From positions 2,294,001 to 2,358,000 of the forward strand of contig WUJK01000002.1 of assembly GCA_011317545.1 (NCBI GenBank): a DNA stretch of 64,000 nucleotides, in the 5' to 3' direction. The position numbers were made by a program, and so were the translations under genes. Positions within the stretch are counted from its first letter, which is position 1. The number at the start of each line of letters is the position of its first letter. The notes beneath the pieces are model-generated. The model ran no database searches. It worked only from the letters and a program-made list of their open reading frames with translations, and was not told the DNA's origin. Of this stretch, positions 11,862 to 23,463 are shown piece by piece. The stretch comes from Coniella vitis (lineage: Eukaryota; Ascomycota; Sordariomycetes; Diaporthales; Schizoparmaceae).

Positions 11862-13534
11862 TTATGGGAAAATGGTTCCATCCCAGTCAATACCCTCTAT
11901 CGACTCGTCGTAGTCGATAGTGTAGTTTCCAAAACATGCGTATTGGTAGTTGGACAGGTTCGTGCTGTTGCTCTGGCTCTGGATAAAGTCAGTTAGCGGG
12001 CAGAGACCGTCGCTCCGGCCGCGGCAGAGACCGCCCCGGATGCTGTCCAGCGGCAGGATGGCGTTGTTCAGGCGCTGGCGGATAAACTTGTACGTTGCGT
12101 TGGCGGCATTGTAGCCGTTGGCAGAGCGCGAGTAAATGGTGCTGTGGTAGGGGTTGACGGCTGGGCTTGGTGAAGAGCAGCCAATAACCTCAGTGACGAG
12201 ACGCGCACCAAAGGGCGTCATGTCAGAGAGCTTGAACTTCCGGTCGGGCACTGGGGGATACTGCACTGATCATTAGCGTTGCCCTCACCAACTTGGTCTC
12301 GGGAGAGTTGCGCATTGTCACTTACCTGAGTGTAGTTGGGGGCCTCCTTGAAATAGTCCATGCTCATCGCGGTGAGGACGCTCACGATGATGTCGTCGTG
12401 GCTAAAGTCGGCGTAAAACTCGCGGCCCAACGGGAAGGTGGTTGGGTTGTCGGTCAGCGTCGAGTTAACACTCGTGTTGCTGGCAGTGATGTACTCGTTT
12501 TGCAAACGAGCCAACAACTCCTGCAAATAGCCTATGCCTTGGGCACGACCAGTGGGTTGGCCCCAGCTGTAGTCGTAATAATACTCGGTGTCGAGCGTGA
12601 GCTCGAAGCCGTCCCATTCCTCCATCGTAAAGAAACCACAGAACTGAGACTCGCCAATCGAGGTGGTCTCGTACGCGCAAAGTGACTGCATGGCATATGT
12701 GTCGTTGGCTGTCAGGTTGAAGGCGGCGGGGACGTACTGGCTCAGGCGCTCTGTGGCCGCGGCCAGATACTTGGGGATGTAGGTTGTGAGATCCAGGTCG
12801 CCCATGTACCCGACAGCATACTCAAAGTCGGCGAAGCAGCTGTCGTAGGCAGCCAGGGTGTTGTTCTCCGTACCGCCCTCTGGGATAACCAGGACATCAA
12901 AGGCGGATGTGGCGTTGGCTAGAGTCGGATCTGGCACGATCTGGAAGCTGGGCCCAAAGAAGCCAAGTGCCCAGTTGATTTCAGTGTTGTGCATGCGACT
13001 CTGGCTGGTGGTCCGCAGCACAGGCTTGGGCCGCGCAGTGCCATTGGCATAGCTGGCGTTGTAGGCCAGCTGGCCCGGGACAGCGTCAAAGAGGAGACGA
13101 CCATAGCGGTTCCAAAAGCTCGCGCCTGCGGCAAATTCAGTCTGCGCGCCCAGGTTGTTGAGGTAGCCGTCGTCGTTGAGGAAATAGGTGTACGTGTTGA
13201 GGAAGGACAGGGGTCCAGTGAAGGGCTCTGATCCGTTCCAGTTGGCGAGCTTCTGCGCGAAGCGGTCGTCGTTGACACCGTCGTCAAAGTACGAGGTCGG
13301 CCCACGGTTGGCGTGGCGCTGGAGCAAATGCGCCTGCTCGATACCGCAGCCGTCGGGCAGGCCGACGTCCTCAACGCCAAAGATGGACTCAGCATTGTCT
13401 ACATAGGGGCTGATCTGGCCCCAGTAGCGCTGGATCTTGTTGATGTCCGTTTCGAGCGGAGCACTCGAGTTGGCCGACGAGCGTGCCTGGGCAAGGCTGG
13501 CTGCGGCCAGAGCCGCGACAAGGGATGACTGCAT
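11862..13534 (-). CDS. Secreted histidine acid phosphatase (phytase-like)
   Basis: This is a histidine phosphatase (branch 2, acid phosphatase/phytase clan) predicted to release phosphate from extracellular organic phosphates. Exons 13534-12326 and 12260-11862 give 535 residues. The start at 13534 begins a typical signal peptide (about residues 1-17, ending ASLAQA). The active-site motif is R73-H74-A-N-R-G-P, so it departs from the usual RHGxRxP by Ala for Gly after the His. The second catalytic pair is H379-D380 in DFSHDDI, which replaces the usual HD context but keeps His-Asp. Many Asn-x-Ser/Thr sites fit a secreted glycoprotein. The spliced exons join NYTQ to YPPVPDRKF. The true substrate (phytate, nucleotides or other esters) is unknown. 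Confidence 0.92.
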
Positions 13535-15081
13535 CGTGAGAGAGCGGTGCCGTTGTCCGTACTGGGGTTTTGCACAAGTAGACAAGCCTTGGACGGGGGG
13601 GGGGGACATGCACCACAGTCCTGACGTGACGTGACGAGCAGCGAGCCGGCTCCTTTTCAAGTAATCGGCTCTGCCATCTGCGCGTGCAAGAATTCCTCCA
13701 CCGCCCATCCTATGGCGTTGGTGCCGGGGCTGTCCATGACGTCTCCGCTCGCAGGCTTATCTAGGCTGCCGGTACTATAGCATAGTAAGTGAAGTACTAT
13801 AAGTCTCATAGTATAGGCATCACAGCCCGCGTTGACTGACTACCATCATACTTTGATAGTCGAATTCACCGTGCGGCAGCACTGCACCGGTAGCTGGCAG
13901 TGCTCGCAATGCTGGAAGGTGAGCCGGGCGAGGTGACGATTTTAGACGCCTGAAGGTCCCCACCGAGTGAAGTGAGTGGGCCGCAGCGACTCAGGGCTCC
14001 CGGCGAGATTGCAATGCTTTGATAAGGATAGGCCGGCCCCTTGCATCTGCGCTACTGCAGTGCTGCATCATAGCATATTGTACTAACAGCATTCTGCCGA
14101 CTACCGGATACCTCCACCCATCGCTGTATCTTTTGCTGAAAAGAAAGAAGAAAAACAGTCAAAGGAGCTGGTGAAGACGGTGCAAAAGGCTTGGTATCAA
14201 GAGGGGTTCAAAGCCAGGTATCCGGCTATCGATCAACTCGCCTAGGGATCCCTCAGCTACTCTGGTATACTATGTACGGCCCTGCTGCCTGTCTGCATCC
14301 ATGAACCCAAAACCAGTCGAGAACTGGGTGGTTTGCTCCGCAATCGGACGAGCTCAGACCTCTCCCGCGCCCCTAGGAAACAGCCCAGCATCACAAAATA
14401 GGCGAGGAGGACAATATTGAGCATGACCTTGTGCTTGGTGGAATCTTGACTCCTCTGTCTTGCTTTCTGTGTTCGCCGGCACGATCGTGACTTACTCGTG
14501 CCGTTTTGATGATGCCTTTTCATTCTCAATGCCTCTGCTCCGGGGCTCCATACTCGAACTTGTGCTGGGGCATTTCGTGCTTGGCATGACTTATGGACCG
14601 GCGGCGGCTGGCGGTAAGTTGGCAGCTTTTGTCTGATCACACTTGGGTTTCTGGCGGGCTGTGAGTGGCATGAGAATATTCCGTCCGAGCGAGCAAGGGC
14701 TGCGTCCCAGTTTGCTTGCTAATCACGTAACGATGGCACCTATATTGTGTAAGAGGACACAAGGAACGCCAGAACCGAGGTCCTCTTGGCCCGAGGGAAA
14801 GACAACGGCATGCTTGTTCTTATTATGATGTCCTCGTAAGCGGGACCTTGGTTCCCTATATTTGATGGCCACTTGGCTACTGCTACCACTGCATGCACTG
14901 ATATGATTCAAAAACCAGGAGTCTATACACCACGAGACCGCCTGAAAACGACCATTTGGACAACGCAAAAGAAGAATATTCCACTAGCCAATCATTGCAC
15001 AAAAATCGCTTTGCATCCTCTAGCCGTTCACATAGTACACAGCTACTTATTAGCTTACTTTGCCTTCCCGCCCTGCAGCCA
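13535..15081. other. Divergent promoter region, phosphatase and SET protein
   Basis: This 1.5 kb stretch lies between divergently transcribed genes. It holds CATAGTA/TACTATG elements near 13781, 13807, 14278 and 15031, the last about 50 bp before the SET-protein ATG. A G-run of about 11 sits near 13596 in the phosphatase leader. A 127-codon frame on the minus strand (14257-14640) has no recognisable family and was not called. Confidence 0.6.
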
Positions 15082-16051
15082 ATGGCACCACTCAAGCCTC
15101 ACTGGCCTCAACCCTCCCACCCAGACATCCAAAGGGTCGTCGCGGGCCAAGATGGGGACTTTGCCTCGGAGAGCATTTCGACCGTCGCTGTGGCCCCCTT
15201 TGGGGTCTATGCCGACCTGTCCTTCCCGCCCTGCACCCTGATCGACGAGCCGTCGTATGCTTCCGTCCAGGTGGACCACGACAAACACATTCTGCTCAAC
15301 AGCGATTTGCTGTATTTGAATCACTCGTGTGAGCCGTCTTTGGTTAGTAACTGCGTTCTTACTTTATTTTATTCGAAAAAACACTTTCAGTTACGAGAAT
15401 GGACTTGGAGCACAAACAAGCAAAATGGGAAAAGAGGAAGGACAAAGAATGATAATATAGTCAGGTCAGATGTCGCAGATTATTATGACTAATCACAACA
15501 TCTCGCTCTCATTATGCTTGTCCTAGATTTTCGACACAAACAACATGCAAATCCTGGCTGGGCCAGATGGTCTGCAGCCAGGTGATAAGCTAACTGTGCG
15601 TTCTTGACGTTCCCTTCTTTCTTTTCTTCTTCTTCTTCTTCTTTTTTTTTTCCCCCCATATGCGATTCCTTTCTCTTAAGCCAGTCCGCATCCTCCATTT
15701 TCACGCAGATCCCCCCTCCCCTCCTCCTCTCCTCCCTGTACATTGTCCAAGGTGAAGGGGGAAAAAAAGAGTTAACAAGAAGAACAACAAAACATAAAAC
15801 AGTTCTTCTACCCTTCCACAGAATGGCACATGGCCCAATCCTTCACCTGCACCTGCAATACACCCTCATGCCGCGGCCTCATTGCAGGCGCGCGCGACAT
15901 GTCTACGGCCCAGCTCCAGGGGTATTGGTTGAGCGGGCATATCCGCAAGTTGAAGAGGGAGCAACAGCAACAACAACAGCAACGGCAGAAGAAGCACAAA
16001 CAAAAGCAAGGACAAAACGGACAGCAGCAGAGGAATGGATTTAAAGGATAG
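15082..16051 (+). CDS. Small SET/post-SET domain protein
   Basis: This is a possible lysine methyltransferase or a degenerate SET-fold protein, 192 residues from exons 15082-15342, 15527-15595 and 15803-16051. All joins are in phase 0. The spliced product contains YLNHSCEPSL (the NHxC motif of SET domains), then GDKLTFFYPSTEW in place of the usual Tyr motif, then a post-SET-like cluster CTCNTPSCRGLIAGA. The tail (about residues 140-192) is basic and Gln-rich. The start has a good context (CCAATGG). There is no pre-SET region, no other domain, and the N-terminal SET strands are poorly conserved. Similar short post-SET proteins are common in ascomycetes. Their substrates are not known to me, so catalytic activity is uncertain. 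Confidence 0.82.
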
Positions 16052-16616
16052 ATGTTGGGAGAGGACCGGAGAGGGTGTTTGGGGGGGGGGGTTGAGCCTT
16101 CTTCTGGTAAGATTGTGGGTGTCAAGGAAACGTATCATATATTGTGATTTCATTCATGTCAAATCATATCATGGTAGTCCTTATAGAGAACGGTCACTAA
16201 TGTAGAAGCAGGTTGTGATGCTTCGCATCAAGAGGCCCGCCTGAGTAGTCAGTCATCCTGATAAACAAAATCCCTCGATACGCTGAACGTATGCCTCGTT
16301 TCCTTATCTGTACATAACCCCAACGCTTGTTTACCATTTGGAAACATGGTTTCTCATGAATGGGATTTTTTGAATCTTTTGCTTCACAGTAGTTCAACGC
16401 TACCTTGGTTCGCGAGGCAAAATGCAGCAAGAACAATAGATACACCACAAAACTCCAGCATGAACGGAAATAATCTACCGGAATTCAGACAAACCCACAA
16501 TGTTGTCAAAACAGGGCCAGTATTTTAACACGTGACTGTCCGGCCTGCAGAGCAGACGAGCCCTCTCGCCGTCTTCACTTGTTGCCTTCTTTTCTTCCAT
16601 AAATCAGCAGGTCTCT
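16052..16616. other. Convergent 3' flanks
   Basis: This 0.56 kb stretch lies between two genes that converge. It contains a run of about 11 G near 16079-16090, directly after the SET-protein stop. No gene is supported. Confidence 0.6.
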
Positions 16617-18461
16617 CTACCTATCCCGATCGGTACCCACACCACCAGCATACTTGCGCTCCTCCTCCTCAAACTTCCTCCGCTCAACCCGCTCCCGCGC
16701 CAAAAACGCTCGCGCAAACTTCCACGCCTCTGTATCCGCCAGATTCCACGCCTCAATCGCGTTGCGCACCGTCACTGCCTTACCCTTCGTAGAAGCCGTG
16801 ATGGCTTTTGCGTGGTCGAGCAGCACTGGCTCCCGCTTCAAGTCCTCTGGTGTCGCCACCGGGCCGTCCTTCTTATCGTGCTGCGGCTGTGGACGGCGCT
16901 CGGGCCCGGGCACGGGCGTCTCGGAGGTACCTAGGTCGAGCCCCTCGAGGGGAACCTCGAAACCAAAGTGCCAGTCGAGGTCGTCGGGCAGCTCCTGCTC
17001 GGCAGGCAGCCAGATGGAGCGAGATGCGGCAAATTCAGTGGCAACGGCCTCTTTGAAGCGGATGACACGCGGCGCGCCTCCCACGCCGGTACCCAGGTAT
17101 TCCTTGGTCACCTCGGCGAGCCAGAGGTCGCGCTGCGACTGGCGGCGGATCCAGGGGATGTCGAGGTTCTCCCTGAACTCGTTGAGGACGTGGAGCGTGT
17201 ACGGGTGCGGCACTGTCCCTATCGTGTACAGACCAGTTGTGTTGCGGTAGTAGGCCGGGCTGGCGACTTTGAGGGGGTGCGACGCTACGCAGGGAGCGCA
17301 CTTTGGGTTGTTGGGCGGACAGGACGATTGCATGGGGGATTCGGTACATTTTTGTAAGCGGTTGGCCAGCTCAACAGCGGGCTGGATCATGGTGGTTGTG
17401 TGCTTGGGCAGGGGCTTCAAGACGGATATGCCCTTGAAAAAATTGTTTTGCCATGTGAGATGCAGGTGGGAACCAATGAGCTGGTTCAGTTGGTCCAAGC
17501 CTTTGGCTCGGTTGGTGGCAATGGTAGATGCCACGGCTGCGTACTTGCTCTTGAGGATATCCGAGCTGTAGTATGCCAGCGACTTGGGCGCCTTGTCGAC
17601 CCAAAACGTCTTCTTTTCGTCGTCCACGTCTGACGGCACGGCGTCGAGGAAGGTTGCGGCCGTCTTCATCTTGGAGCTGCCCAACGCGCTCTTGAGGGCT
17701 AGTGTGATGTCCTGCTTGGCGCCCGCAAAGAGACCATCACCGAAGCCCTCCCACCGCGTCAGACCCTGATACTCGCCCCGGCGCAAGTACGTGAGCAGAG
17801 GGTCGTCGTGGGCGGCCATGGGGAACGCAAAGTAGTGGGCCAGCAAGCCGCCTCCCATGTTTTCCCAAGCAAGCCACCTCATGATATCCGTCTTGAGGGC
17901 AGGGTTGATGTCAATCATGTGCTGCAGTTCCTCATACATCGGGTTGTTCATGGCTTCCTGCTCGCTCAGTATAATGGGCCTGAATCCCTGCGCCCACCAC
18001 GCGCGGCGCCACGATAATAGGATCTCGCTTTCGGCCTCTTTCTCGGCAGGCTCGCGCTTGAGCGTCGTCTCGTAGTAGCAGTATATTTCCGTCCTCTTGG
18101 GCATGACGGGCAGGATTGTCCGGTCCTCATCGAGAGTGTAACTCGAGCTGAACGGGATGGCGAGCCACCTCCAGTCCGAGAACCAGTGGGACTCGCCGTC
18201 AGTGTCGTTTGCCTGGCGCTGTGGCGCATGGACAGGCGGTCTGAAGGGGTTCCAGGAAGGCAGATTCTTCCATTTCGGTATCGAGACGGACATGGAAAAC
18301 TTGTGGTCGGAGCCGGAAAGCGTAGGCCCAGGGATGGAGGAGGGCGCCGTAAAGAGGAGGCTGAAGACGGCAAAGATGGCTAGGCTGGCAAGGAGGACGG
18401 AGATGCGACGCGACGACACCCGCGGGACGGGGCGCCCAAACACAACATATTGCTTCGGCAT
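16617..18461 (-). CDS. Type II membrane protein, glycosyltransferase-like
   Basis: A single exon encodes 614 residues. A short basic cytosolic tail (about 1-19) precedes one hydrophobic segment (about residues 20-42), typical of Golgi or ER type II proteins. The middle part contains RAWWAQGFRPIILSEQEA followed by LKTDIMRWLAWENMGGG. This resembles the K-x-D-x-x-R-x-x-x-L-x-x-x-G-G motif of sugar transferases with a DxD region (Och1/Gly_transf_sug-like), but the DxD expected shortly after the Gly run reads LLAHYFAF. Cys clusters (CPPNNPKCAPC, near the middle) and a charged C-terminal tail (RKFEEEERKYAGG) follow. It may be a divergent or inactive glycosyltransferase. The fold assignment is inference; the gene itself is secure. 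Confidence 0.8.
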   Translation of the reverse strand: MPKQYVVFGRPVPRVSSRRISVLLASLAIFAVFSLLFTAPSSIPGPTLSGSDHKFSMSVSIPKWKNLPSWNPFRPPVHAPQRQANDTDGESHWFSDWRWLAIPFSSSYTLDEDRTILPVMPKRTEIYCYYETTLKREPAEKEAESEILLSWRRAWWAQGFRPIILSEQEAMNNPMYEELQHMIDINPALKTDIMRWLAWENMGGGLLAHYFAFPMAAHDDPLLTYLRRGEYQGLTRWEGFGDGLFAGAKQDITLALKSALGSSKMKTAATFLDAVPSDVDDEKKTFWVDKAPKSLAYYSSDILKSKYAAVASTIATNRAKGLDQLNQLIGSHLHLTWQNNFFKGISVLKPLPKHTTTMIQPAVELANRLQKCTESPMQSSCPPNNPKCAPCVASHPLKVASPAYYRNTTGLYTIGTVPHPYTLHVLNEFRENLDIPWIRRQSQRDLWLAEVTKEYLGTGVGGAPRVIRFKEAVATEFAASRSIWLPAEQELPDDLDWHFGFEVPLEGLDLGTSETPVPGPERRPQPQHDKKDGPVATPEDLKREPVLLDHAKAITASTKGKAVTVRNAIEAWNLADTEAWKFARAFLARERVERRKFEEEERKYAGGVGTDRDR

Positions 18462-19338
18462 CGTGGTAATGAGGATTGATTGGGGTCAAGGCGTCGTCGT
18501 GACTTGCTCTTGAGGGGCAATGCGGCGTGGGAAGTGCAATCTTATCGTTGCACCGAGATATTGCGAACAAGGACGCCGCCGTGGTGTCAATGGGCGAGGA
18601 AGAGTCGAGTCGAGCTGGGGCAAAGGAGGGGGCCCAGTCCGACGCTGTCGCGATCAATAGACTGTCCAGGACACGGCCATGGGCTACGGCATGGAGTGGA
18701 GTCGGGTGCAAACACGGGCTGGAAATGTTGCCGTGCAGTGTCCGCCGTTCTCGATGGAAAGTTGTCTGGGAGTCGAAGTGCAAGATGTTTCGATGCACGC
18801 AAAGGGTGCTTGCAGGCTTGCGGCCGTCCCATGTTTGCCCATCACTCATCAATCAAACGGCAGCGGGACTAGCAGGGTAGTTGGCCCCTAGCGCTGCAGG
18901 CCTCCCTTGTACCTGCTACATAATAACATAATAACCTACCAGTCCTACCTAGGTATGTACTATGTAAGGGGGCTCTGTGAGTGCACTGCTACTCTGCTGC
19001 CAGTGCTGATAGGCTCTGCACACCCGCTCTGCCACTGTAGGCCCTACTTACTCAGGCCAGCGTAACAGGGCCGTCTGCGAAGGATTCACAGTGTCTCGCG
19101 AGTCTATTAGTCGTGCGTATCTAGGCCTTGGCTCTATGCTATCGCTTCTCTTCGTAAACCTTTTCGCCTTCCAATCTTTGCCGTGCTAGTCTATCCAATA
19201 ATATATATCCAAGAAGCGAAGTCAAACACATTAGAAAATTATTCTTTTTCTGCCCAAGGCACCTCATGCTGGTGCAGCACTGGGCAGAAGCACTGATTTA
19301 GCTCCTCATGCCACCTCGGGCCTTTTCCGGGCACGCTT
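18462..19338. other. Intergenic, promoter of the type II membrane protein
   Basis: This 0.88 kb stretch lies upstream of the type II protein (minus strand) and downstream of the Uds1-family gene. One TACTATG element is at 18958-18964, in a GTAC-rich stretch. Frames here are short and unconserved. Confidence 0.55.
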
Positions 19339-22037
19339 CTACTCCCGCGGACTGATGGGAATCTTCCCAGAGCCACTGGCCTTCTTGAGTGCTCGAAGCT
19401 CGTCTTCAAGCTTCCTGCGCTTCCCTTGCTCCTCCTAGAGACAGGCCGTCAGCATATGAACCACCAGAACCGCACAGGATCTTCTCGAGCTGAGAACTTA
19501 CCTTGATCTCTTCCTGGAACCTCTTCCTCTCTTCCTTCATCATCGCACGGAACTGCTCACTAAGCATGGTGGCGCCCGCTCGTGGTCCAGTGCCAGTGGC
19601 ATTCGGACCCGCCTTGAATTTCTCCGCCTCGAGCTCCTCCTTCAACTTGCTGAGCTCAGCCCGGTGTTTGTCCCGCAACCCGCTGATTTCTGTTTCCAGT
19701 GTGGCGCGAGTCGCCGTCGCCTCATCCAAGCGGCCTTCGAGGTCGTTCTTTTCCCTCTCCGAGGCGAGCGTCTCCTTGGTGACATCCTCGAGCTCCTTCA
19801 CGGTACCCGCGAGCTCTTGCTTCAGCTTCTCGATCTGGGCCGTCATCTCCCGCAGCTGTGTGTTCTTGGTCAACGCAGCTGCCTCTGCCGCGCGTTCTGA
19901 ACGAGACCCATAGGCTCCGTCAAGTTCAGCCTTGGCAATGGTCAGTTCCGTCTTAAGCTCGATCACTGTCACGTTGAGCTGCTCCAGTTCTTCGTCCCGT
20001 GCCTTGATCTCCTCCTCCAGTCTGTGTGTTTCCTCAGCTGCAGCTTGTTTGGCCTTATCCACATCCGAAAGCTGCTCATTCATGCTGCCCAATGATGCTT
20101 CGACAATCTCCAGCTTGTCTCGCAGTGCCTGTGAGTCAGCTTCCAGGGAAATGATTCTAGCATTTCGTTCTCTGAGCTGCTCCTGTGCAGCTGATGAGGA
20201 AGCTTCATTGTTAGCACTGTGTGTATTCTGCAATGTCTCCAAGTCTGCAAGGGCTTGGTCAAGCTTCTTCTGCAGCTCCGTCGACTCCTCCTTGGCATGC
20301 TGTGCATTCTCTTCAGTGAAGGCCAGCAGGTTCTTGGTTCGTTGTAGCTCTTCAACCTTGTTCCTCAATTCAGCATCCTTCTCTCCGTCACCCTTGTTGT
20401 TCAGTTCGCGTTGTTGCCTGATTTGCCTCTTGAGAACGGACTTTTGCTCCTTCAGACTGGTGGCTTGTCGGAACAGCCATTGCACCTTGGTAGAGAATGC
20501 GTTCAATGAGTAAGGTTCGTTGAAGTCGAAAGACTCGTCCGCAGACACATCGTCATCGTCATCCGGCATACCCTTGCCCAGCCGTACTTGCTTCCGGGCC
20601 TCCCGCTGGCGATTGATCTCGGCATAGCCTGACTGGATAATATCCCAAAGTCCGGTGAGAACAGTCTCGATTTGTTGCGCCTGTTGAGCGCTAGACGCTG
20701 ACGCCGACGGCTTCTCCAGATGTGCCTGGAGAGCTGGAATGGCCTCGTCGATCCAGTCAAAATGTTCTTCGAGGCTTGTCCCCGTAGGGCCTGGTGGGGG
20801 AGGGTGCTGGGCATCCACAGATGCTATCACGTCATGCACCTGCATGTTAATGACAGTAATGCGCTGCTCAGCTTGTCTGAGAGAATCTGCCGCTGTGCCA
20901 TGCTTCTTGGCATCCTCTGCAGCATGCATCTCCCGCTCCTCATAGCCTTCCTGGACTGCCGAAACCACCTCAGTCAGATATTGCAACTGCGATTCCAGAA
21001 CACCTGGCTCCGAGGCCGCAGGAGGCACCGGCTGATAGTTTGCGTTCTTTGTCGGGTTGGCTTGAATGACCAAGTTTCGCAACTGACCATTCACGTCTTC
21101 GAGATTTCGCTCAGCCTGTGCAATGACGTCTGTCTGCTCAACAGTTTGTTGCTTCAAGACTTCCACCTCATCCATGAGCTGATTCGTACGCTGGCGTACT
21201 GGCGATCTCGGCGGAATCGTAATATCCGTTTTCGGGGAACGACCAGCATCGGACTCGTCTAGCGGGAAGTACAAGCTCCTGTCATCGATATCGTCGTTGG
21301 AAAACTGCAGGCTGTTGCGTCCATTCGCGCCAGTGTACAGGCTCTCGGGGCTCCCTGGCATCCCGTTAAGCATAGGGCTAGAACCGCTTGTGTTTTTGGC
21401 TGCGGCCTTGTGTGTAAGCTGTAGTATGCCGGCAGTGTGTTGCAGCAACCGCCGTTGGGGCTCCATTATGCGCTTCTCCAGATAAAACAGCTCCGAGGCC
21501 AATTCCTCACAGTTGCGCTCACTCGTCTCCCTCTCCATTTGCGTTTCCGCAGCCTTTGGGTCGACAGTCATTCTCTTGGCTGAATGGTACAGCTTCGTCA
21601 TGGCTATGGCGGCATCACGATACTTTGTCTGGATGGCGAGGTTGGCTCGTGCTTGCTCGATGCGCACCGTCAACGACTGGATCTGCTTCTTGAGCTCGTC
21701 CACCTCTTCTTGCGACAGAATCTGCCATTCTTTGCTATCGATGAGGGCGGTCTCAGTAAGGAGGTGAATCTGTATTGGGTCTTTGAGATCGACATGTACA
21801 GAGCTCTGCGGTCGTTGCGGGTTTAGCTGGAGCAAGAGGATTAGCGCATTGGCTTGACAATGGACATTGGTGTCCTGGAACACTTCGTACAGGATTCAAC
21901 GGAGGCTTTTCTGCTCCAAATCCATTCAAGACATCTGCCCTGTATCCGTTCATTATTTGTTTCGGCCCAGGGTTGATGCCCTGGGGAGAAAGAAGGCCAT
22001 CATTGTAGCCATAACCACCTGGTGAGCCACTATCCAT
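19339..22037 (-). CDS. Uds1-family coiled-coil protein
   Basis: This is a cytoskeletal or septation-linked protein of the up-regulated-during-septation (Uds1) family. Three exons (22037-21891, 21826-19502, 19434-19339) give 855 residues. The Uds1 domain starts near residue 60 with LLTETALIDSKEWQILSQEEVDELKKQIQSL and continues through NLAIQTKYRDAAIAMTKLY. Most of the remaining protein is heptad-rich coiled coil (about residues 430-820), ending RALKKASGSGKIPISPRE. Donor and acceptor sites are clean. The last exon is short but restores a coiled-coil ending that the unspliced frame lacks. At intron 1 the acceptor at 21827 was chosen; an alternative in-phase acceptor a few codons downstream is possible. 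The N-terminal 50 residues are Gly/Pro-rich. The precise role is not shown by sequence. Confidence 0.9.
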
Positions 22038-23463
22038 CCTAGCCAGCAAAGCGAAATGTCCCACAGGAGGTCGTCGTCAAAACATTATACACTAGCTGGG
22101 CTGGCGTGGAGTGTCGTCAGGGGAGAAGAGCGTCAACGCTCAGTGCATGCAAAGGCGTGTGCGCGGCGTTGCTGTTGGTCGTGGTGGCGCTGGGTTGTTT
22201 ACAGGTAGGTCAATGGATCGCCGAGAAAGAGACCAGACTGACCGAGCGAAACGGAGAGAGCCAGTACGTGGATTCCGCAAACAAAATACAAAAAAGAGCG
22301 ACAAAGTGTGGTCGAGGTGGAAGAGCTAGTTCAGATTCTACAGAAGAGACTGGCTAGATATTGCTGTTAAGGGCAAGATCGTGGATCCTCAGTGGCAGAT
22401 CTCAGTCCGACCGCCGTTACCCGCCTGCAACGCAGCGCCACGCAGCCCATCCTGCCCATTGTCCCTGGACAGCCGGGGCTACAGGAAGGGGCGCTGATGC
22501 TAGGCAGGGATGGGGTTTCAGCGCCCCCTGAGCCCGCTGCGCGGGGCCCACATGGGCAAATTGATGTGCTTGTTTGGGTCGTGTTCCTGGATTCCACAAC
22601 GGCAAAAGCCAAGCTACGTACACTGTACAGAGTACATGGTATGCTAAGATAAGTGAGGTCGAAATCAGGACCCGTTGAATCGTGCGGTTGCGAAAGTTCG
22701 CGCGCCGGCTAGTGCATGAGACTCGATAGTCTACCAAGAGGCCATAAGTCGCTTTGCAAGCTGGTGGCGGTCTCTCGCTGCTTCGAGGCCTAGAGTGTCA
22801 GCTGGAGGGGGTTGCATGTGAAATCGGCCCTGTGCTAGAAGGCTGTTAGGGCAGTTAGGGGCAGCAGCCTCTTGAATACCTACTTGCAAAAGCCCCCGCA
22901 TGTCCAGATGCGGCAAGACCCAAGGTCCTTATGCCAGATTGACAGGGGGGTTGTACTTATTGTGCCGCGCTTTTTTCTATTGGTGACAACTGCCTGCCCA
23001 GTTCTACGAGCGGGCTGCAGCAACTCGAGTTCACTTGCTAGCGTGAGGGACGAATATTTCCTTTTTTACCAGCTTTACTAAGACCATCAATCAGCCTTGC
23101 TGCCTCCCATTAAAAGGCCACCTCCCCCTTCATCCCCCGCACAACCTGGGAGCCGACTATTTGGAAAAATCCAACGCGCTGGCCCTACAGCTGTCTCCGT
23201 TTTGAGGCAAACTCTACCGTGGCGACTTGCGATTTCGCGCGTTCGATCGCAGGTGCAGGCGACAAGTCTGCGTCCATTGCTCGAGTGCGCCGCAGTCGCG
23301 CTTTGTCCCATCATCGCGTATTGTGTCCTGTTTCTATCCTTTTGTAGCACGCAACATCGTCCGCCCACCGCTACCCGACCTGGAACTGGCACATAGCCAT
23401 CCTAAACAAACATTTCCCGAGTATCTCTCCAGCAGAGCGATCTAGCTCTCTGCTTCCGACAAG
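22038..23463. other. Divergent promoter region, Uds1-family gene and Rat1
   Basis: This 1.4 kb stretch separates the two divergent genes. No CATAGTA element was found here, unlike most long intergenic regions of the window. Frames on both strands are short and have no domain. Confidence 0.6.

Noticed and set aside
14257..14640. 127-codon minus-strand frame with a hydrophobic segment
   Set aside because: The frame opens with a non-ATG codon, has no family match and lies in a divergent promoter region.
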